Notes under the pieces: generated by a model | The model's database searches: none | Seen by the model: only the letters and a program-made list of their open reading frames with translations | What the model was told of the DNA's origin: nothing | Shown: positions 9,966 to 19,900 of the stretch, one piece after another | Layout of the letters: every line of letters starts with the position of its first letter | Numbering within the stretch: position 1 is the stretch's first letter | Origin: BCD1 sp942492125 | GTDB lineage: Bacteria; Bacteroidota; Bacteroidia; Chitinophagales; Saprospiraceae | Direction of reading: 5' to 3' | Assembly (NCBI GenBank): GCA_942492125.1 | Contig: CALODM010000039.1 | Span: forward strand, 1 to 64,000 | DNA: 64,000 nucleotides | Program-made: the position numbers and the translations under genes

Positions 9966-10180
9966 TTACATATCAATGTTATATTTTTGGCTTCTTACAG
10001 TTCCTATTTGGGTGTAAGCGTGTATAAATGGTTTTTATGGTTGGCAAAATTTAGACTTCCGGCCGGTTCATTAATTTCTATTCAACCACCATCACCTTCT
10101 CCACAATCCTTCCTGTATCAGTCCGTATTTCAAGCATGTAAACTCCTGGGGTGTACCCACTCACATCAATCTGATGGTCT
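9950..10180. repeat. Duplicated 3' flank and C-terminal coding end (copy 2)
   Basis: Near-identical partner of 1575-1811. It covers the intergenic tail and the last ~30 codons of kelch B. Beyond about 10180 the two genes diverge sharply. Confidence 0.85.
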
Positions 10181-11502
10181 AAGGACGTAACATCGAATTT
10201 TTGCTGGAATATAGCCTTGCCTGTGATATCAAATAACGTCAAGATACCATCGGTTTCATGCTGGAAAGAAACATTGACATTCAAATTGCTGCTGGCAGGG
10301 TTGGGGAATATGTTATAAACCACCTTTTGGTCATCAAAAAAGACTGTTTCTGTTTTACTCAAGATATCCACGTTGGCGCCGCAGTTATAACAAGTTGATC
10401 CACCCGTTACCAGGAGTTTGGAAATGGTATCGGTTTCGATGGCTACCACGGTATGGTTGACAAAGTGGCAGTGGACGAAATCGAGAGACCACCTTGAACC
10501 AGGGCTGGCGGAAGGATCATAGATATCCACTCTGTTATAACCTCCAGTCCACTGGGAGGTAAACAGGTTAAGGCTACCTCCATTGACAAAATAGGCTTTG
10601 CCGTTGAGGGTAGCTGCATTGATGCTGCCTAAAAAAGCTCTTCCGAAAGGGAGCTGTTCAACTTCCCATTCCCCTGTCTCTGAATCATAAATATCAATAA
10701 CATTGCTGTTGAGATTGTTTTGAGTAACACCTCCGGCAAAATAAGCTTACGTTCCCACAACGGTAGATGTCATATTCCCTCTTGCGACGGAAAGGGTATC
10801 TGTAGTCCAATGACCGGTTGAAAAGTGGTAAATGTCAACTTTATTCGTAACCTTTTGGCCATTAAAACCTCCGGCGATTATGGCCAGGTCTCCCACGACC
10901 ACCGCATTAAAGGCATCTCTGGCCTCGGATAAGGTGTCAGTGGTCCAGCTATTATTTGCTGAATCATAGATGTCCACTACATTTGTTGTCTCAAAAATAC
11001 TTGATGCTCCCGCTTCATAATCTATTAATCCCCCGGCAAATATGGCTTTACTTCCATTACTCACGCCAGTGGTTATTCTTGGAACGGAAAGCCCTGCCAT
11101 GGTCCACCCATTGTTGAGGTCAAAAATCTCAACAACGGAATAGAAATTTACGCCTGAAGCATTATACTTCATTCCCCCGGCAAAAAGGATTTTATCTCCA
11201 CAGGCCACTACAGCGGGTCCCCCTCTGGCAACAGAAAGGCTGTGTGAAGTATCCCATTGCCCGGTCCTGGCGTCATAGATCTCTACTTTTGCGGTAGGCA
11301 CTCCATTACATAGCTGGCCTCCTGCCAGGTATATTTTTGAACCATGGGAAGTGCCGCCGATCCAGATTTTTGCTTCTGACAGGTTGCTATCTATCCAGTC
11401 CTGACCGTAGGATGGATAGCTGAAAACAAACATCAGGGAAAAAAGGAAAATAACCGTTAGCCATTTCTGTAACGATGATTGTTCTTTTAATTGCTTTTTC
11501 AT
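10078..11502 (-). pseudogene. Kelch B: secreted kelch propeller with T9SS domain, one in-frame stop
   Basis: The chosen start is ATG 11502 (MKKQLKEQSSLQKW), which gives a normal signal peptide ending YPSYGQ; the longer frame to 11625 would run into the shared 88-bp leader. Kelch units have the usual AGG...VDIYD...W...LSxAR pattern. The frame is uninterrupted except for a TAA at 10747-10749, where paralogues have the Lys of GNKAYFAGG. Downstream of the stop, YFAGGVTQNN continues in the same frame to a T9SS domain ending EKVMVVE. As it stands the product is a truncated propeller with no export tag. The cause may be a real nonsense mutation or a base error. Confidence 0.85.
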
Positions 11503-11546
11503 GATAAATGCTTTTTGGTATGTAATAAAATCTAACGCTTCCCAGG

Positions 11547-11634
11547 GGAAGTGGAAAAGGCATTCAAGTTTAAAAACCAGGAAAGTGGAAGTATTCCAGC
11601 GGGAGGAAAAGCTACGATTGAGCATTCATCATTT
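11547..11634. repeat. 88-bp leader repeat upstream of kelch B (copy 2)
   Basis: 87 of 88 bases match 3091-3178. It lies upstream of kelch B at the same spacing from the start codon as the first copy from the LRR start. The rest of 11635-11940 has no recognisable gene. Confidence 0.9.
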
Positions 11635-11982
11635 AGATGTTTATAAAATTAAGGGAAAATCATGACATTTATAATGACTTATGTCAATTCCCCTGTCTGA
11701 GGTCATTTGTGTTTATTGGGAGAGAAAATCGAGTTTTAAAGCTTTTCCCGTTACAGTTGGGACTTTTTATTAATAAATATCATTTGAAAATCATCTAAAA
11801 TTTAATGCAGGAAGAGCTAAATAATTGAAAATAAATTCATTAGCAAACTTTGTCGTCCCTTGTGGGGTAAGGGAATGGAAATGAATATTCCCTTCTTTTA
11901 TTTTTCGGTATAATGTTTTATTTTAATTGTTATGCTTAAAATAAAAAATTAAATTATTGTTATTTTTTGGATTTAAGTTTTA

Positions 11983-11990
11983 TATATTTG
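11983..11990 (+). promoter_or_regulatory. Candidate -7 box (TATATTTG) for the small membrane protein
   Basis: TATATTTG fits the Bacteroidota TAnnTTTG consensus. TTG triplets occur upstream, but not at the ideal ~20-bp spacing. If used, it gives a leader of over 250 nt containing the short palindrome GACCATATTGGTC (about 12027-12039). Confidence 0.4.
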
Positions 11991-12262
11991 CATAACCAAA
12001 AGAACAAACTCTTATCTGATACGCATTGACCATATTGGTCTACCCTCCAAATAATATGCGATCTATTTCACCTGACTGTTCCAATTTATGCTAAATAATA
12101 GCTGAAAATTTTGTCTTTACAGCAAAGGTATTGTTGTATGCATTCTCTCTCTCTGCCTGATTGTCAATGGGCAGTTATTGTTATTTCATTGCCAAACTTG
12201 AAAAAGTAAGGTGTTGCGATTCCCCTTTATTTAATCACATCATTAATTAAAAACCTGAATTC

Positions 12263-12562
12263 ATGAAAACCCTTACCATTATTTTGGCGCTGGTGGCCTC
12301 TGGTCTTTTTATCTTTTTGTGCACCAACTTTATAGACCTTGAATTTCCATTACTGGATAATATAGAATCCTATGAAAATGGCTCTGTTGTTTCTTCCGAT
12401 ATTTCAGGAATGCAAAGTTCGGTTGCTATTGACCTTGAATCAGGTTCATGGGGAACCATTATTGTGTTGGTTCAGAAAATCATGATGATCCTGGTGGTAG
12501 TTACTTTTTTGGCCTGGGTCTTTTTGATGTTGAAGGATACTAAAGTCATGAAAAAATCATAG
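12263..12562 (+). CDS. Small membrane protein of unknown function
   Basis: 99 residues starting MKTLTIILALVASGLF. It has one hydrophobic segment at the N-terminus (about 4-24) and a second near 66-88 (IIVLVQKIMMILVVVTFLAW), with an acidic, serine-rich stretch between them and a short basic tail (KDTKVMKKS). That predicts two membrane spans with the middle loop outside. No family was recognised. It stands alone, preceded by a long noncoding stretch and followed by its own terminator, so it is probably expressed as a single gene. Confidence 0.65.
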   Translation: MKTLTIILALVASGLFIFLCTNFIDLEFPLLDNIESYENGSVVSSDISGMQSSVAIDLESGSWGTIIVLVQKIMMILVVVTFLAWVFLMLKDTKVMKKS

Positions 12563-12602
12563 GCTATATTAATAAAGTAATGTAGATATGACCTTGAAAA
12601 AT

Positions 12603-12636
12603 AAGCCCTTGTATGTTGAATGAAAGGGGCTCTTTG
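12603..12636 (+). terminator. Terminator after the small membrane protein
   Basis: AGCCCTT (from 12604) pairs with AAGGGGCT (to 12631) with one bulge, followed by CTTTG. Located 40 bp past the stop. Confidence 0.5.
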
Positions 12637-12847
12637 CCTGGGTTTTCCTGGACCCAAAGGTCACGTCCATAGCTCCGGATGACGGTTTGGGGAATCCGGG
12701 GTATATTATAAGTAAAGATTTTTTCTCTCCCGTCATTTTAGCTCAAAATGTAATTATCCCTCTTTTCGTGTTGCCCAATCTGCGTTTTGTGTTAGTCCAC
12801 TACCCCAAAAAAGCCGAACTTTGTATCAATTAAATGAGTCAGGTAAT

Positions 12848-13756
12848 ATGTCGTCAAATATCTATACCGTAAAGTCAATCAGTCAATTGCATGAATTGAT
12901 GGGGATGCCCAAACCAAAACATCCACATATTTCACTGATCGATGCGTCGAAGGTAGCGGTTTCGGAAAATCAGGTTGGGGCAAAAATCATCAGTGATTTT
13001 TATATGATCTCCCTAAAGGATAAAAGCTGTGGCATGGAATATGGCAGAAATTCTTTTGATTTTGAAGAAGGGGTAATGGTGTTTTCTGCTCCCGGGCAGA
13101 CCTATTCTGCCACCAAGGAAATTGAGGCAGGAGAGATTACCGGCTGGATGTTGTATTTTCACCCTGATTTGATCCGCAATACCCATCTGGGGGATCAGAT
13201 GGATGACTACTCTTTCTTTAATTACGAAGTCTATGAAGCATTGCATCTTTCAGACGCTGAAGAACAAACCATTCAGGATTGCGTAGAAAATATCCAAAAA
13301 GAATATGAACAACGCATTGATAATCACAGTCAAAGAGTTATCGTTTCCAATATAGAACTGCTGCTCAACTATTGTCTGCGGTATTTTGAAAGACAATTCA
13401 ATACCCGAACCAGCCAGAATAAAGACATCGTTTCCAAATTTGAAAAAGACCTGAAGGCCTACTTTAAATCTGAACAACAACTGGAATCCGGACTGCCGTC
13501 TATTCAATATTTTGCCGATAAAGCTCATTTGTCACAACACTATTTCAGTGATTTACTCAAAAAGGAAACCGGCAGAAAACCCAAAGACCATATCAATGAC
13601 TTTGTTGTTGAAAAAGCCAAAAACCTGCTGTTGGGAACAGAGCAATCCATCAGCGAAATAGCCTACGACCTGGGCTTTAACTATCCACACTATTTTACCC
13701 GCCTTTTTAAATCAAAAACGGGTCAAACACCCGTACAATACCGTACACTTAACTGA
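12848..13756 (+). CDS. AraC-family transcriptional regulator
   Basis: 302 residues from ATG 12848; a TTG nine codons upstream is possible but less likely. The N-terminal half (to about 170) resembles a cupin-type sensing domain (VMVFSAPGQTYSA). The C-terminal ~100 residues form two helix-turn-helix units: SIQYFADKAHLSQHYFSDLLKKETG and, later, SISEIAYDLGFNYPHYFTRLFKSKTG with the PVQYR ending typical of AraC/XylS. It precedes an SDR oxidoreductase on the same strand with 263 bp between. AraC-SDR pairs are common in Bacteroidota and the regulator probably controls that gene (inference). Confidence 0.9.
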   Translation: MSSNIYTVKSISQLHELMGMPKPKHPHISLIDASKVAVSENQVGAKIISDFYMISLKDKSCGMEYGRNSFDFEEGVMVFSAPGQTYSATKEIEAGEITGWMLYFHPDLIRNTHLGDQMDDYSFFNYEVYEALHLSDAEEQTIQDCVENIQKEYEQRIDNHSQRVIVSNIELLLNYCLRYFERQFNTRTSQNKDIVSKFEKDLKAYFKSEQQLESGLPSIQYFADKAHLSQHYFSDLLKKETGRKPKDHINDFVVEKAKNLLLGTEQSISEIAYDLGFNYPHYFTRLFKSKTGQTPVQYRTLN

Positions 13757-13843
13757 GAATCCGCATTTTGTGTAAGGCTTCCCGCATTCTGTGTAATTAG
13801 ATCTACTCCGAAGATAGAACATTTGTATTATCATAATTAATCT

Positions 13844-13986
13844 AAGTTGCGGGTTACTGGTTTCAAGTTACTGGTTCAGAAATCCAGGTCAAAAATTCAC
13901 TGATTGAAGATGAAAATTGAAAAAAATGAAGGATTTCCGACAAAAATAAGTCAACTAGAAACAAGTAACTTGTAACCCGCAACTTG
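13844..13986. repeat. Interspersed inverted repeat between araC-type gene and SDR
   Basis: A perfect 14-bp inverted pair (AAGTTGCGGGTTAC / GTAACCCGCAACTT) bounds a 143-bp unit. Inner arms continue imperfectly (GGTTTCAAGTTACTGG / ACAAGTAACTTG). A degenerate half-copy occurs at about 50336-50370. It looks like a small dispersed element. Confidence 0.65.
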
Positions 13987-14019
13987 AATTAATTAGTCAA
14001 AAATCAAACTTTAATAATC

Positions 14020-14841
14020 ATGGAAAAAGTAATTTTGATCACAGGGGCTTCCTCCGGAATGGGTAAGGATGCCGCCATACTATTAGCTAAAGAAGGATAT
14101 AAGGTTTATGCCGGAGCCAGACGTGTCGACCGAATGGAAGACCTCAAATCTCATGGTATCATTCCGGTTAAACTGGATGTAACTGATGAACAAAACAATG
14201 AACAAGTAGTCAATCAGATCATACAGGAACAGGGCAGAATAGATGTTTTGATCAATAATGCCGGGTTTGGACTTTATGGTACCGTAGAGGATATCCCCAT
14301 AAAAGATGCAAGGTATCAGTTTGAGGTCAACTTGTTTGGCCTGGCGCACATTACCCAGTTGGTGCTACCCCATATGAGAGCTCAAAAATCAGGGAGGATC
14401 ATCAATACTTCTTCCATGGGTGGTAGAATCTTTACGCCACTGGGCGCCTGGTATCATGCTACAAAACACGCCCTGGAAGGATGGTCGGATTGTTTGAGGA
14501 TTGAAACCGCACCTTTTAATATTCAGGTAGTTGTCATTCAACCCGGAGGTGTGAAAACAGAATTTACGGATGTTGTGGGTAAACAACTTTCCAAATACTA
14601 TGACAAAAGTGCTTATAAAGCACAAATGAAGCCGTTCATCGAAATGATGGGGGACCCGAACAACGCGATGATGGAGCGATCTACAGAACCTGTAGTACTT
14701 GCAAGAGAGTTTGTCAAAGCTGTAAAAGCCAAAAACCCGAAACGCAGATATGTGAAAGGTTTCATGGCCAGGCCCATGATGTTTATTCGCAAATGGTTTG
14801 GAGATGGCGTTTTTGAGTGGATGCTGAGCAAATCGTTTTAG
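14020..14841 (+). CDS. Short-chain dehydrogenase/reductase (SDR)
   Basis: 273 residues. A Rossmann-fold cofactor loop TGASSGMG is at the N-terminus, followed by NNAG. The catalytic Ser lies in INTSSMGG and the YxxxK is YHATK. Length matches classical SDRs. ARRVDR after the second strand suggests NADP preference (weak). The C-terminal part (RRYVKGFMARPMMFIRKWFGD) is like SDRs annotated as oxidoreductases acting on lipids or retinol-like substrates, but the substrate cannot be told. Likely regulated by the upstream AraC protein. Confidence 0.92.
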   Translation: MEKVILITGASSGMGKDAAILLAKEGYKVYAGARRVDRMEDLKSHGIIPVKLDVTDEQNNEQVVNQIIQEQGRIDVLINNAGFGLYGTVEDIPIKDARYQFEVNLFGLAHITQLVLPHMRAQKSGRIINTSSMGGRIFTPLGAWYHATKHALEGWSDCLRIETAPFNIQVVVIQPGGVKTEFTDVVGKQLSKYYDKSAYKAQMKPFIEMMGDPNNAMMERSTEPVVLAREFVKAVKAKNPKRRYVKGFMARPMMFIRKWFGDGVFEWMLSKSF

Positions 14842-15017
14842 AAATCAAATCATCCAGGTATGAAAAATACACCAATTGATGGGGCAGACATGCCTTGATT
14901 TAAAAACCGCCTACATTACGAATTTTGTCGATTGATTAAATTTGGGAGAACATTGCATTGGTAATTAATTCGTCAACATCTTATCCAGTCGTTTCGATTT
15001 GAATATTGATATACACC

Positions 15018-15388
15018 GCTGGCGGCTAGGGCTTGCACACAAGTAGTATTAAGTTATTATTTAATATGTTTTTGAGTCAAAAGCGATAAAAATCGTGTAT
15101 TTTCCATTACAAATGACTGAAAAACTAATAAAACCGAGACGAACCGAACCGAATATCCAACCACAGAATGTCCAATGTAGAAGGTTTTTACCACTTCTAC
15201 ACCTGTCTTCCTGTGTCAACAGGCAGGTTGGAAATTGGTTATTCTGCGGTTCTGCGGTTCCGTCAGGTATTTTTTTATTCTTCATTCTCAATTTTTTAAC
15301 CTAATTGTAAAGCAATACATCGAATTAACCAAAAAACAAATTACATTTTTTTATTATACTACTTATGTAGAAGCCCTAGCCGCTGGCG
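15018..15388. mobile_element. MITE-like element with imperfect ~33-bp terminal inverted repeats
   Basis: The ends share GCGGCTAGGGCTT in inverted orientation and continue imperfectly (ACA.AAGTAGTAT). The interior (~370 bp) has no transposase, but contains segments such as CGAACCGAATATCC and AATGTCCAATGTAGAAG that look like further dispersed repeats. It lies in the 640-bp gap between the SDR and the fucosidase remnant; no gene was found in that gap. Target duplication not clear. Confidence 0.5.
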
Positions 15389-15481
15389 AGGTAAATTATG
15401 AGTTCATACAAATGACACCTGTGCATAAATGTTCATTATTTAGCCTTTTAGTGAATGTTGTCCAAAATAATTTAATCGAAA

Positions 15482-17987
15482 TCAAAATTCGGGATGATGT
15501 TTTCTATGTTGTCTGTCGAAATGCTCCAACCGGTACCGCTCCCCAGACTCCGTAGGAAATTGAATATAACCTTTGTGCTGCTTTATCGCAACTTGATTTC
15601 CATTCACCATAACGGGTACCGGTCCATCCGCGCTAATTTTGCAATCTACTCCGGCTTTGGATAACAGCTCCACCGTTTTTATACGTCCGTTTTCCCAATG
15701 TAAATCGAGTTCAAAAGCACCACGTGTACAGACGCCGCTAAAGGTTCCGGAATGCCATTCCTGAGGTAATGCAGGCAATAATCGGATAACCCCCTCGTGT
15801 GATTGCACCAATAGCTCTGAAATCGCCGATGTGAGCCCCAGGGAACCATCCACCTGTCAAGGTGTAAATCACTTGGCGAACAGGGAGGGGTAACATTGTT
15901 CTTTTAAGTATCCTTTGTGAATCGCATTGGCCCGGTCTCCATCGGAGAGTCTTGCCCATAAAGCCATCTTCCAGGCACGGGAGAATCCTGTTCCTCCGTC
16001 CCCTCTTTGTTCGAGAACAGCTTTGATAGGATCTATGAACTCCGGAGTGAACTGGGCGGAGAGGACATTCCCGGGGTATAATCCATACAGGTGGGAGAAG
16101 TGGCGATGCTTGTCTTCCAATTGCCCAAAATCTTCCATCCATTCCTGGAGGGTACCATCTTTGCCTATCTGTGAAGGCACCAGGCGGTCGCGGGCTTGAG
16201 TAACTTCCCTGGCATACGCTTCGTCTTTGCCTAATATTTGTGTGGCATGGCTATAATAATCAAACAAGTCTTTCAAAATTTGCATATCCATGGTCGCTCC
16301 GGCGGTGATGGTGGTAAAATAGTACATCCCGGTCACCTCGTCATAAAAATACTCATATCCCGGCCCTTCGGGTGGATTTTCGGAGAGTTGGATGGATTGG
16401 TTACCAACCATTGTCCATTAGGATGCTCTATGAGGAAGTCCATGAAAAAGTCACCGATCCTTTGATTACCGGATACACCTGTTCCAAAAAATGGGTATCC
16501 CGGGTATATAAATAATGCTCCCATAAATGTGTACACAACCAGGCTCCACCGACTGTAAAAGTTCCCCAGGTAGGCCCGTCCATAGGAGCAGCCACCCGCC
16601 AGATATCCGTATTTTGATGGAATACCCATCCGCCGGCTCCATAATGTTCTTTGGCGACTTCCGCCCCCTGGTCTGTCAATTCTTCGATCATTTTAAATAA
16701 GGGCTGTGTCAATTCGGAAAGATTGGCAGCTTCTGCCGGCCAATAGTTCATTTCAGTGTTGATGTTGGTCGTATACTTGGAATCCCACGAGGGGTTCATG
16801 TCCTGATTCCAGATGCCCTGTAAATTGGTGGGCTGTGTACCCGGCCGGCTGGAAGAAATTAACAGGTAACGGCCAAATTGGTAGGATAAAGCAGCCATCT
16901 GAGGGTCGGCCTGGGTTTGGATACTGGTCATGCGTTCATCGGTAGGCAGAAAAGAACCAGGTGTTTCGGGTAAACCTAAGCTTACCCTGTTAAATAAACT
17001 TTGATAATCCTGGACTGCCTCGTCCCGGATGCTGCGATACTGTTTGCCTTCCAAGCCCTTTAAATAATTTTGTACCCGGCCTTTTTCGTCCGCGCTGACG
17101 TCTTTGTAATTGACAAAATTGGTGGCCGCCACAAAGAAAAGGGTTACGGCGTTGGCCTTGTCGATCTGGATACGGGTTCCGTTCCGGCTCACCCTTCCCC
17201 CTTCTGCTTCCACCCGGGCTCGGGCTTCGTATCGAAGCTTCCCCTCAATACCCAGGTAGTCGGCAGATTTGCCGGTGAGGATCAATTCATTGTCTCCGGC
17301 ACCGTCCATCCGGAAATAATCCGTTGCATAATTGGAATGCGCACTGTTCCTTACGCCCCTCAATTCGGTTTCAAAGGTAATCATCCCCGGTGCGCTTGCC
17401 GTTATTCGAACCACAATCGTTTGGTCCACTGCTGAAGCAAAGACTTCCCGCAGGTAAGTGACGCCATTGATCGTATATTCTGTCCCGGTGATACCGGTTT
17501 GCAGGTCCAGCCACCGCCTGTAGTTTTCTGCTTCCTGATCTTTTTCAAAAAACAGATGAAGATTGGCTAAAGACTGGTATTTCTGTTGCTCGACCGGATA
17601 TCCCATCAAATGTCTGCCAAAGAGTTTGTGTGCTTCAATAGGCTTTCCTTCAAAAATGAGTTGTTGAATTTCGGGCAGCTTTTTATACCCTCCCGGAACC
17701 ACCGTGCTATAAGGGCCGCCTGACCAATAGGTGTCTTCGTTCAATTGGACCCTTTCTTCCTCGATGCCGCCAAAGACCATAGCTCCTAACCTGCCATTGC
17801 CAACGGGTAGGGCTTCTTCCCATTTTTTGGCTGGCTTCGTGTACCACATCAATGTGGTGGGATCAAACGATTGGTTGGCGATACTTTCCGTTATTGGGCT
17901 TAGAAAGGTAGTTGCGGTTTTTGTATACGTTCCTTCATTATTGTTCCAGGAAAGAAATACCAGGCAGCAAAAGAGGGTAATTCTCAT
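15482..17987 (-). pseudogene. GH95-type alpha-L-fucosidase, decayed
   Basis: The chosen start at 17987 (MRITLFCCLVFLSW) gives a secretion signal. GH95 signatures follow: WYTKPAKKWEEALPVGNGRLGAMVFGG, LNEDTYWSGGP, NLQGIWNQDMNPSWDSKYTTNIN, EMNYWPAEAANLSE (conserved Asn-rich catalytic segment) and HRHFSHLYGLYPGN. The frame breaks near 16449 (one T lost from a T-run) and near 16382 (one base lost). In-frame TGA codons follow at 15869-15871 and about 12 bp further on, in a region where homologues read on into QVDG. The last ~125 codons persist in frame. Intact enzymes of this family remove alpha-linked fucose (or galactose) from glycans. Four lesions make it a probable pseudogene. Confidence 0.85.
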
Positions 17988-18040
17988 TTCGGTTAGCTTA
18001 TTTGAATGTATTAAAGTAAGTATTGACATCTTGCAATTCT

Positions 18041-18160
18041 ACTGGACATTTGGTCATGAAAACACATAGCAACATTGAGAACAAAGTTTTTATGGTTGAT
18101 TTTCAAGTCCTGATCTTTGTGTTCTATGTGCCTTTGTGTTTCAATTTTGAATTTTGTCCA
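18041..18160. repeat. ~120-bp dispersed repeat with CTGGACA ends (copy 1)
   Basis: Homologous along its length to 26024-26142. It begins ACTGGACATTT and ends with TGTCCA in inverted sense, with AACACATAG and CTTTGTGTTTC blocks inside. No coding capacity. Confidence 0.75.
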
Positions 18161-18312
18161 CCAGTATGCACATGGCTTTAAAGATAGTGTAAGTTTTCTA
18201 AACATTGCTCTTGAACGGACGAAGGATATTCCCGACCTATCCAAACTTTTTTAATCCCTAATTCGCCTGTTGGCCGTCAAAGTTTCAAACTATTGTTGTA
18301 GTTTTAGGTATC

Positions 18313-18476
18313 TAAGTAATTGTTCAAAATAATCAATAACCTATGGCTGTAGCTTTTTTCATTACTCTGCGTTGAAGAACCCGTCACTACGCCTTGGCGT
18401 AGCTCCTGAACCTCCGCCTTGATTAATAAAAAAATCTTCTACCCAAAATTTATCATTATTTTTGAACAATTACTTA
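18313..18476. mobile_element. 164-bp MITE-like element
   Basis: Terminal inverted repeats of about 21 bp (TAAGTAATTGTTCAAAATAAT; the right copy has one extra A) flank a core with a small hairpin (CTACGCC-TT-GGCGTAG). The outer TA may be a target duplication. No ORF. It lies 48 bp upstream of the DUF2235 gene. Confidence 0.6.
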
Positions 18477-18524
18477 CTCAAAAATAAATAGCGATCCGTA
18501 GCACGATCAAAAACAAACTCCAAC

Positions 18525-19730
18525 ATGAATAATTCCAAAAATATCATTGTGCTTTGTGATGGCACTTCCAACCATGTGAGTATCTACAGCCAGACCAATG
18601 TTGTCAGAATAGCAGAAAGATTAGAAAAACCAATGGACGAAACAGGTTCTCGTCAGGTAGTTTTTTACGATCCCGGCCTGGGGACGGAGGATGCACCCGG
18701 GGCCTTTACTTTTATCGGCCGGAGTATTTCCAAATTTCTAGGGCTCGCTTTTGGTTATGGGCTTTCGAAGAATCTTATAGATGCTTACACCTTCCTCATG
18801 CAGCATTATGAACCCGGCGACCGCATCTATATCTTTGGCTTCAGCCGTGGTGCCTATACAGCCCGGGCTCTTACAGGACTGCTGGGGCGCGTCGGACTTA
18901 TGGATCGGGGATGCAACTCTCTGATTCCCTATGCTGTCAAGTACTATCACGAAGGCAATAGTCACCAGCTGAATTTTTTCAAAAAGCGGTTCTCCAGAAC
19001 CTACAACCTGAAGTGGTCGGAAGTGATTCCGGATATTGAAAATACCTCCCTGGCCAACATCAAAGACAAACCTTCCCGAGGAGTGATCCCCGTTCATTTT
19101 CTGGGGGTATGGGATACGGTCAAGTCGGTGGGTATCCTGCGCTTCCAGGTGACTTTGCCGGATACGGACTGGCTGCCCAATATGCTCAACGGCCGACATG
19201 CAGTGGCCATCGACGAGAAGCGAAGCCAGTACCAGCCGGAACTCTGGTTTGCGGATACCGACGACAATCATGAGGCTGAAAAGGAAAAGAGAAAACGCAA
19301 TAAACAAACCTGTCTCCACCAGGATGTACAGACGAAATGGTTTCCCGGGGTACACGCAGATGTTGGGGGTGGTTATGGATTGCCTGCCAAAGTGGAGAAG
19401 CAAGTGATCAAAATCAAACAAAAAATTGGGGATATAAACTGGGAGAAACTCCCAAAAGCCCTTGACAATGAAAAAGACAAGTTGAAAGCACTTAGAAACG
19501 AGCTCGAGCAACGTTTGGAAAAGTTTAAAATACTTGAAGAGCATGAAACAGCACTGGCCTATCCATCCCTGAAATGGATGTCGGAAGCTGCAAAGGCTCA
19601 CGGCCTTTTGTTGGATAAAAAGAAAATGGAAGAGGACGATTCAAAAATAGCCAATCCAAATGCAAAATTGCACAATCCTCTGTTCCCCTTCTGGTGGATA
19701 CTGGGCTGGAAGCGGCGAAATCCTGAATAG
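18525..19730 (+). CDS. DUF2235 (Tle1-like) alpha/beta hydrolase
   Basis: 401 residues, no signal peptide. It opens IIVLCDGTSN, then has the nucleophile elbow GFSRGAYTAR (Ser 107) and the conserved HADVGGGY near residue 285, which define DUF2235 proteins. The family includes type VI secretion phospholipases (Tle1) and stand-alone cytoplasmic hydrolases. No VgrG, PAAR or immunity gene is beside it, so a T6SS role cannot be claimed. A lysine/glutamate-rich helical insert (about 290-345) follows the core. Confidence 0.85.
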   Translation: MNNSKNIIVLCDGTSNHVSIYSQTNVVRIAERLEKPMDETGSRQVVFYDPGLGTEDAPGAFTFIGRSISKFLGLAFGYGLSKNLIDAYTFLMQHYEPGDRIYIFGFSRGAYTARALTGLLGRVGLMDRGCNSLIPYAVKYYHEGNSHQLNFFKKRFSRTYNLKWSEVIPDIENTSLANIKDKPSRGVIPVHFLGVWDTVKSVGILRFQVTLPDTDWLPNMLNGRHAVAIDEKRSQYQPELWFADTDDNHEAEKEKRKRNKQTCLHQDVQTKWFPGVHADVGGGYGLPAKVEKQVIKIKQKIGDINWEKLPKALDNEKDKLKALRNELEQRLEKFKILEEHETALAYPSLKWMSEAAKAHGLLLDKKKMEEDDSKIANPNAKLHNPLFPFWWILGWKRRNPE

Positions 19731-19900
19731 TGCAGTCTCGTGGAAAGATCATCTTACCTTGCGGGTTTTAACCAATGTTGGTGGTTGGCCATTCACCAAT
19801 AAGGAAAGAATCCTTACCAACCCAATGAAAAACTACACCGCCTCCTATAATATCGCTAGATCCTGATGGCAATACTTATTAATTATTTTATGACAGTTTT

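Noticed and set aside
18738..19601. 287-codon minus-strand ORF opposite the DUF2235 gene
   Set aside because: The plus frame carries the GFSRG nucleophile motif and HADVGGGY; the antisense protein has no recognisable feature.
18525..19730. DUF2235 protein as a type VI secretion effector
   Set aside because: No VgrG, Hcp, PAAR or immunity-like gene in the window.
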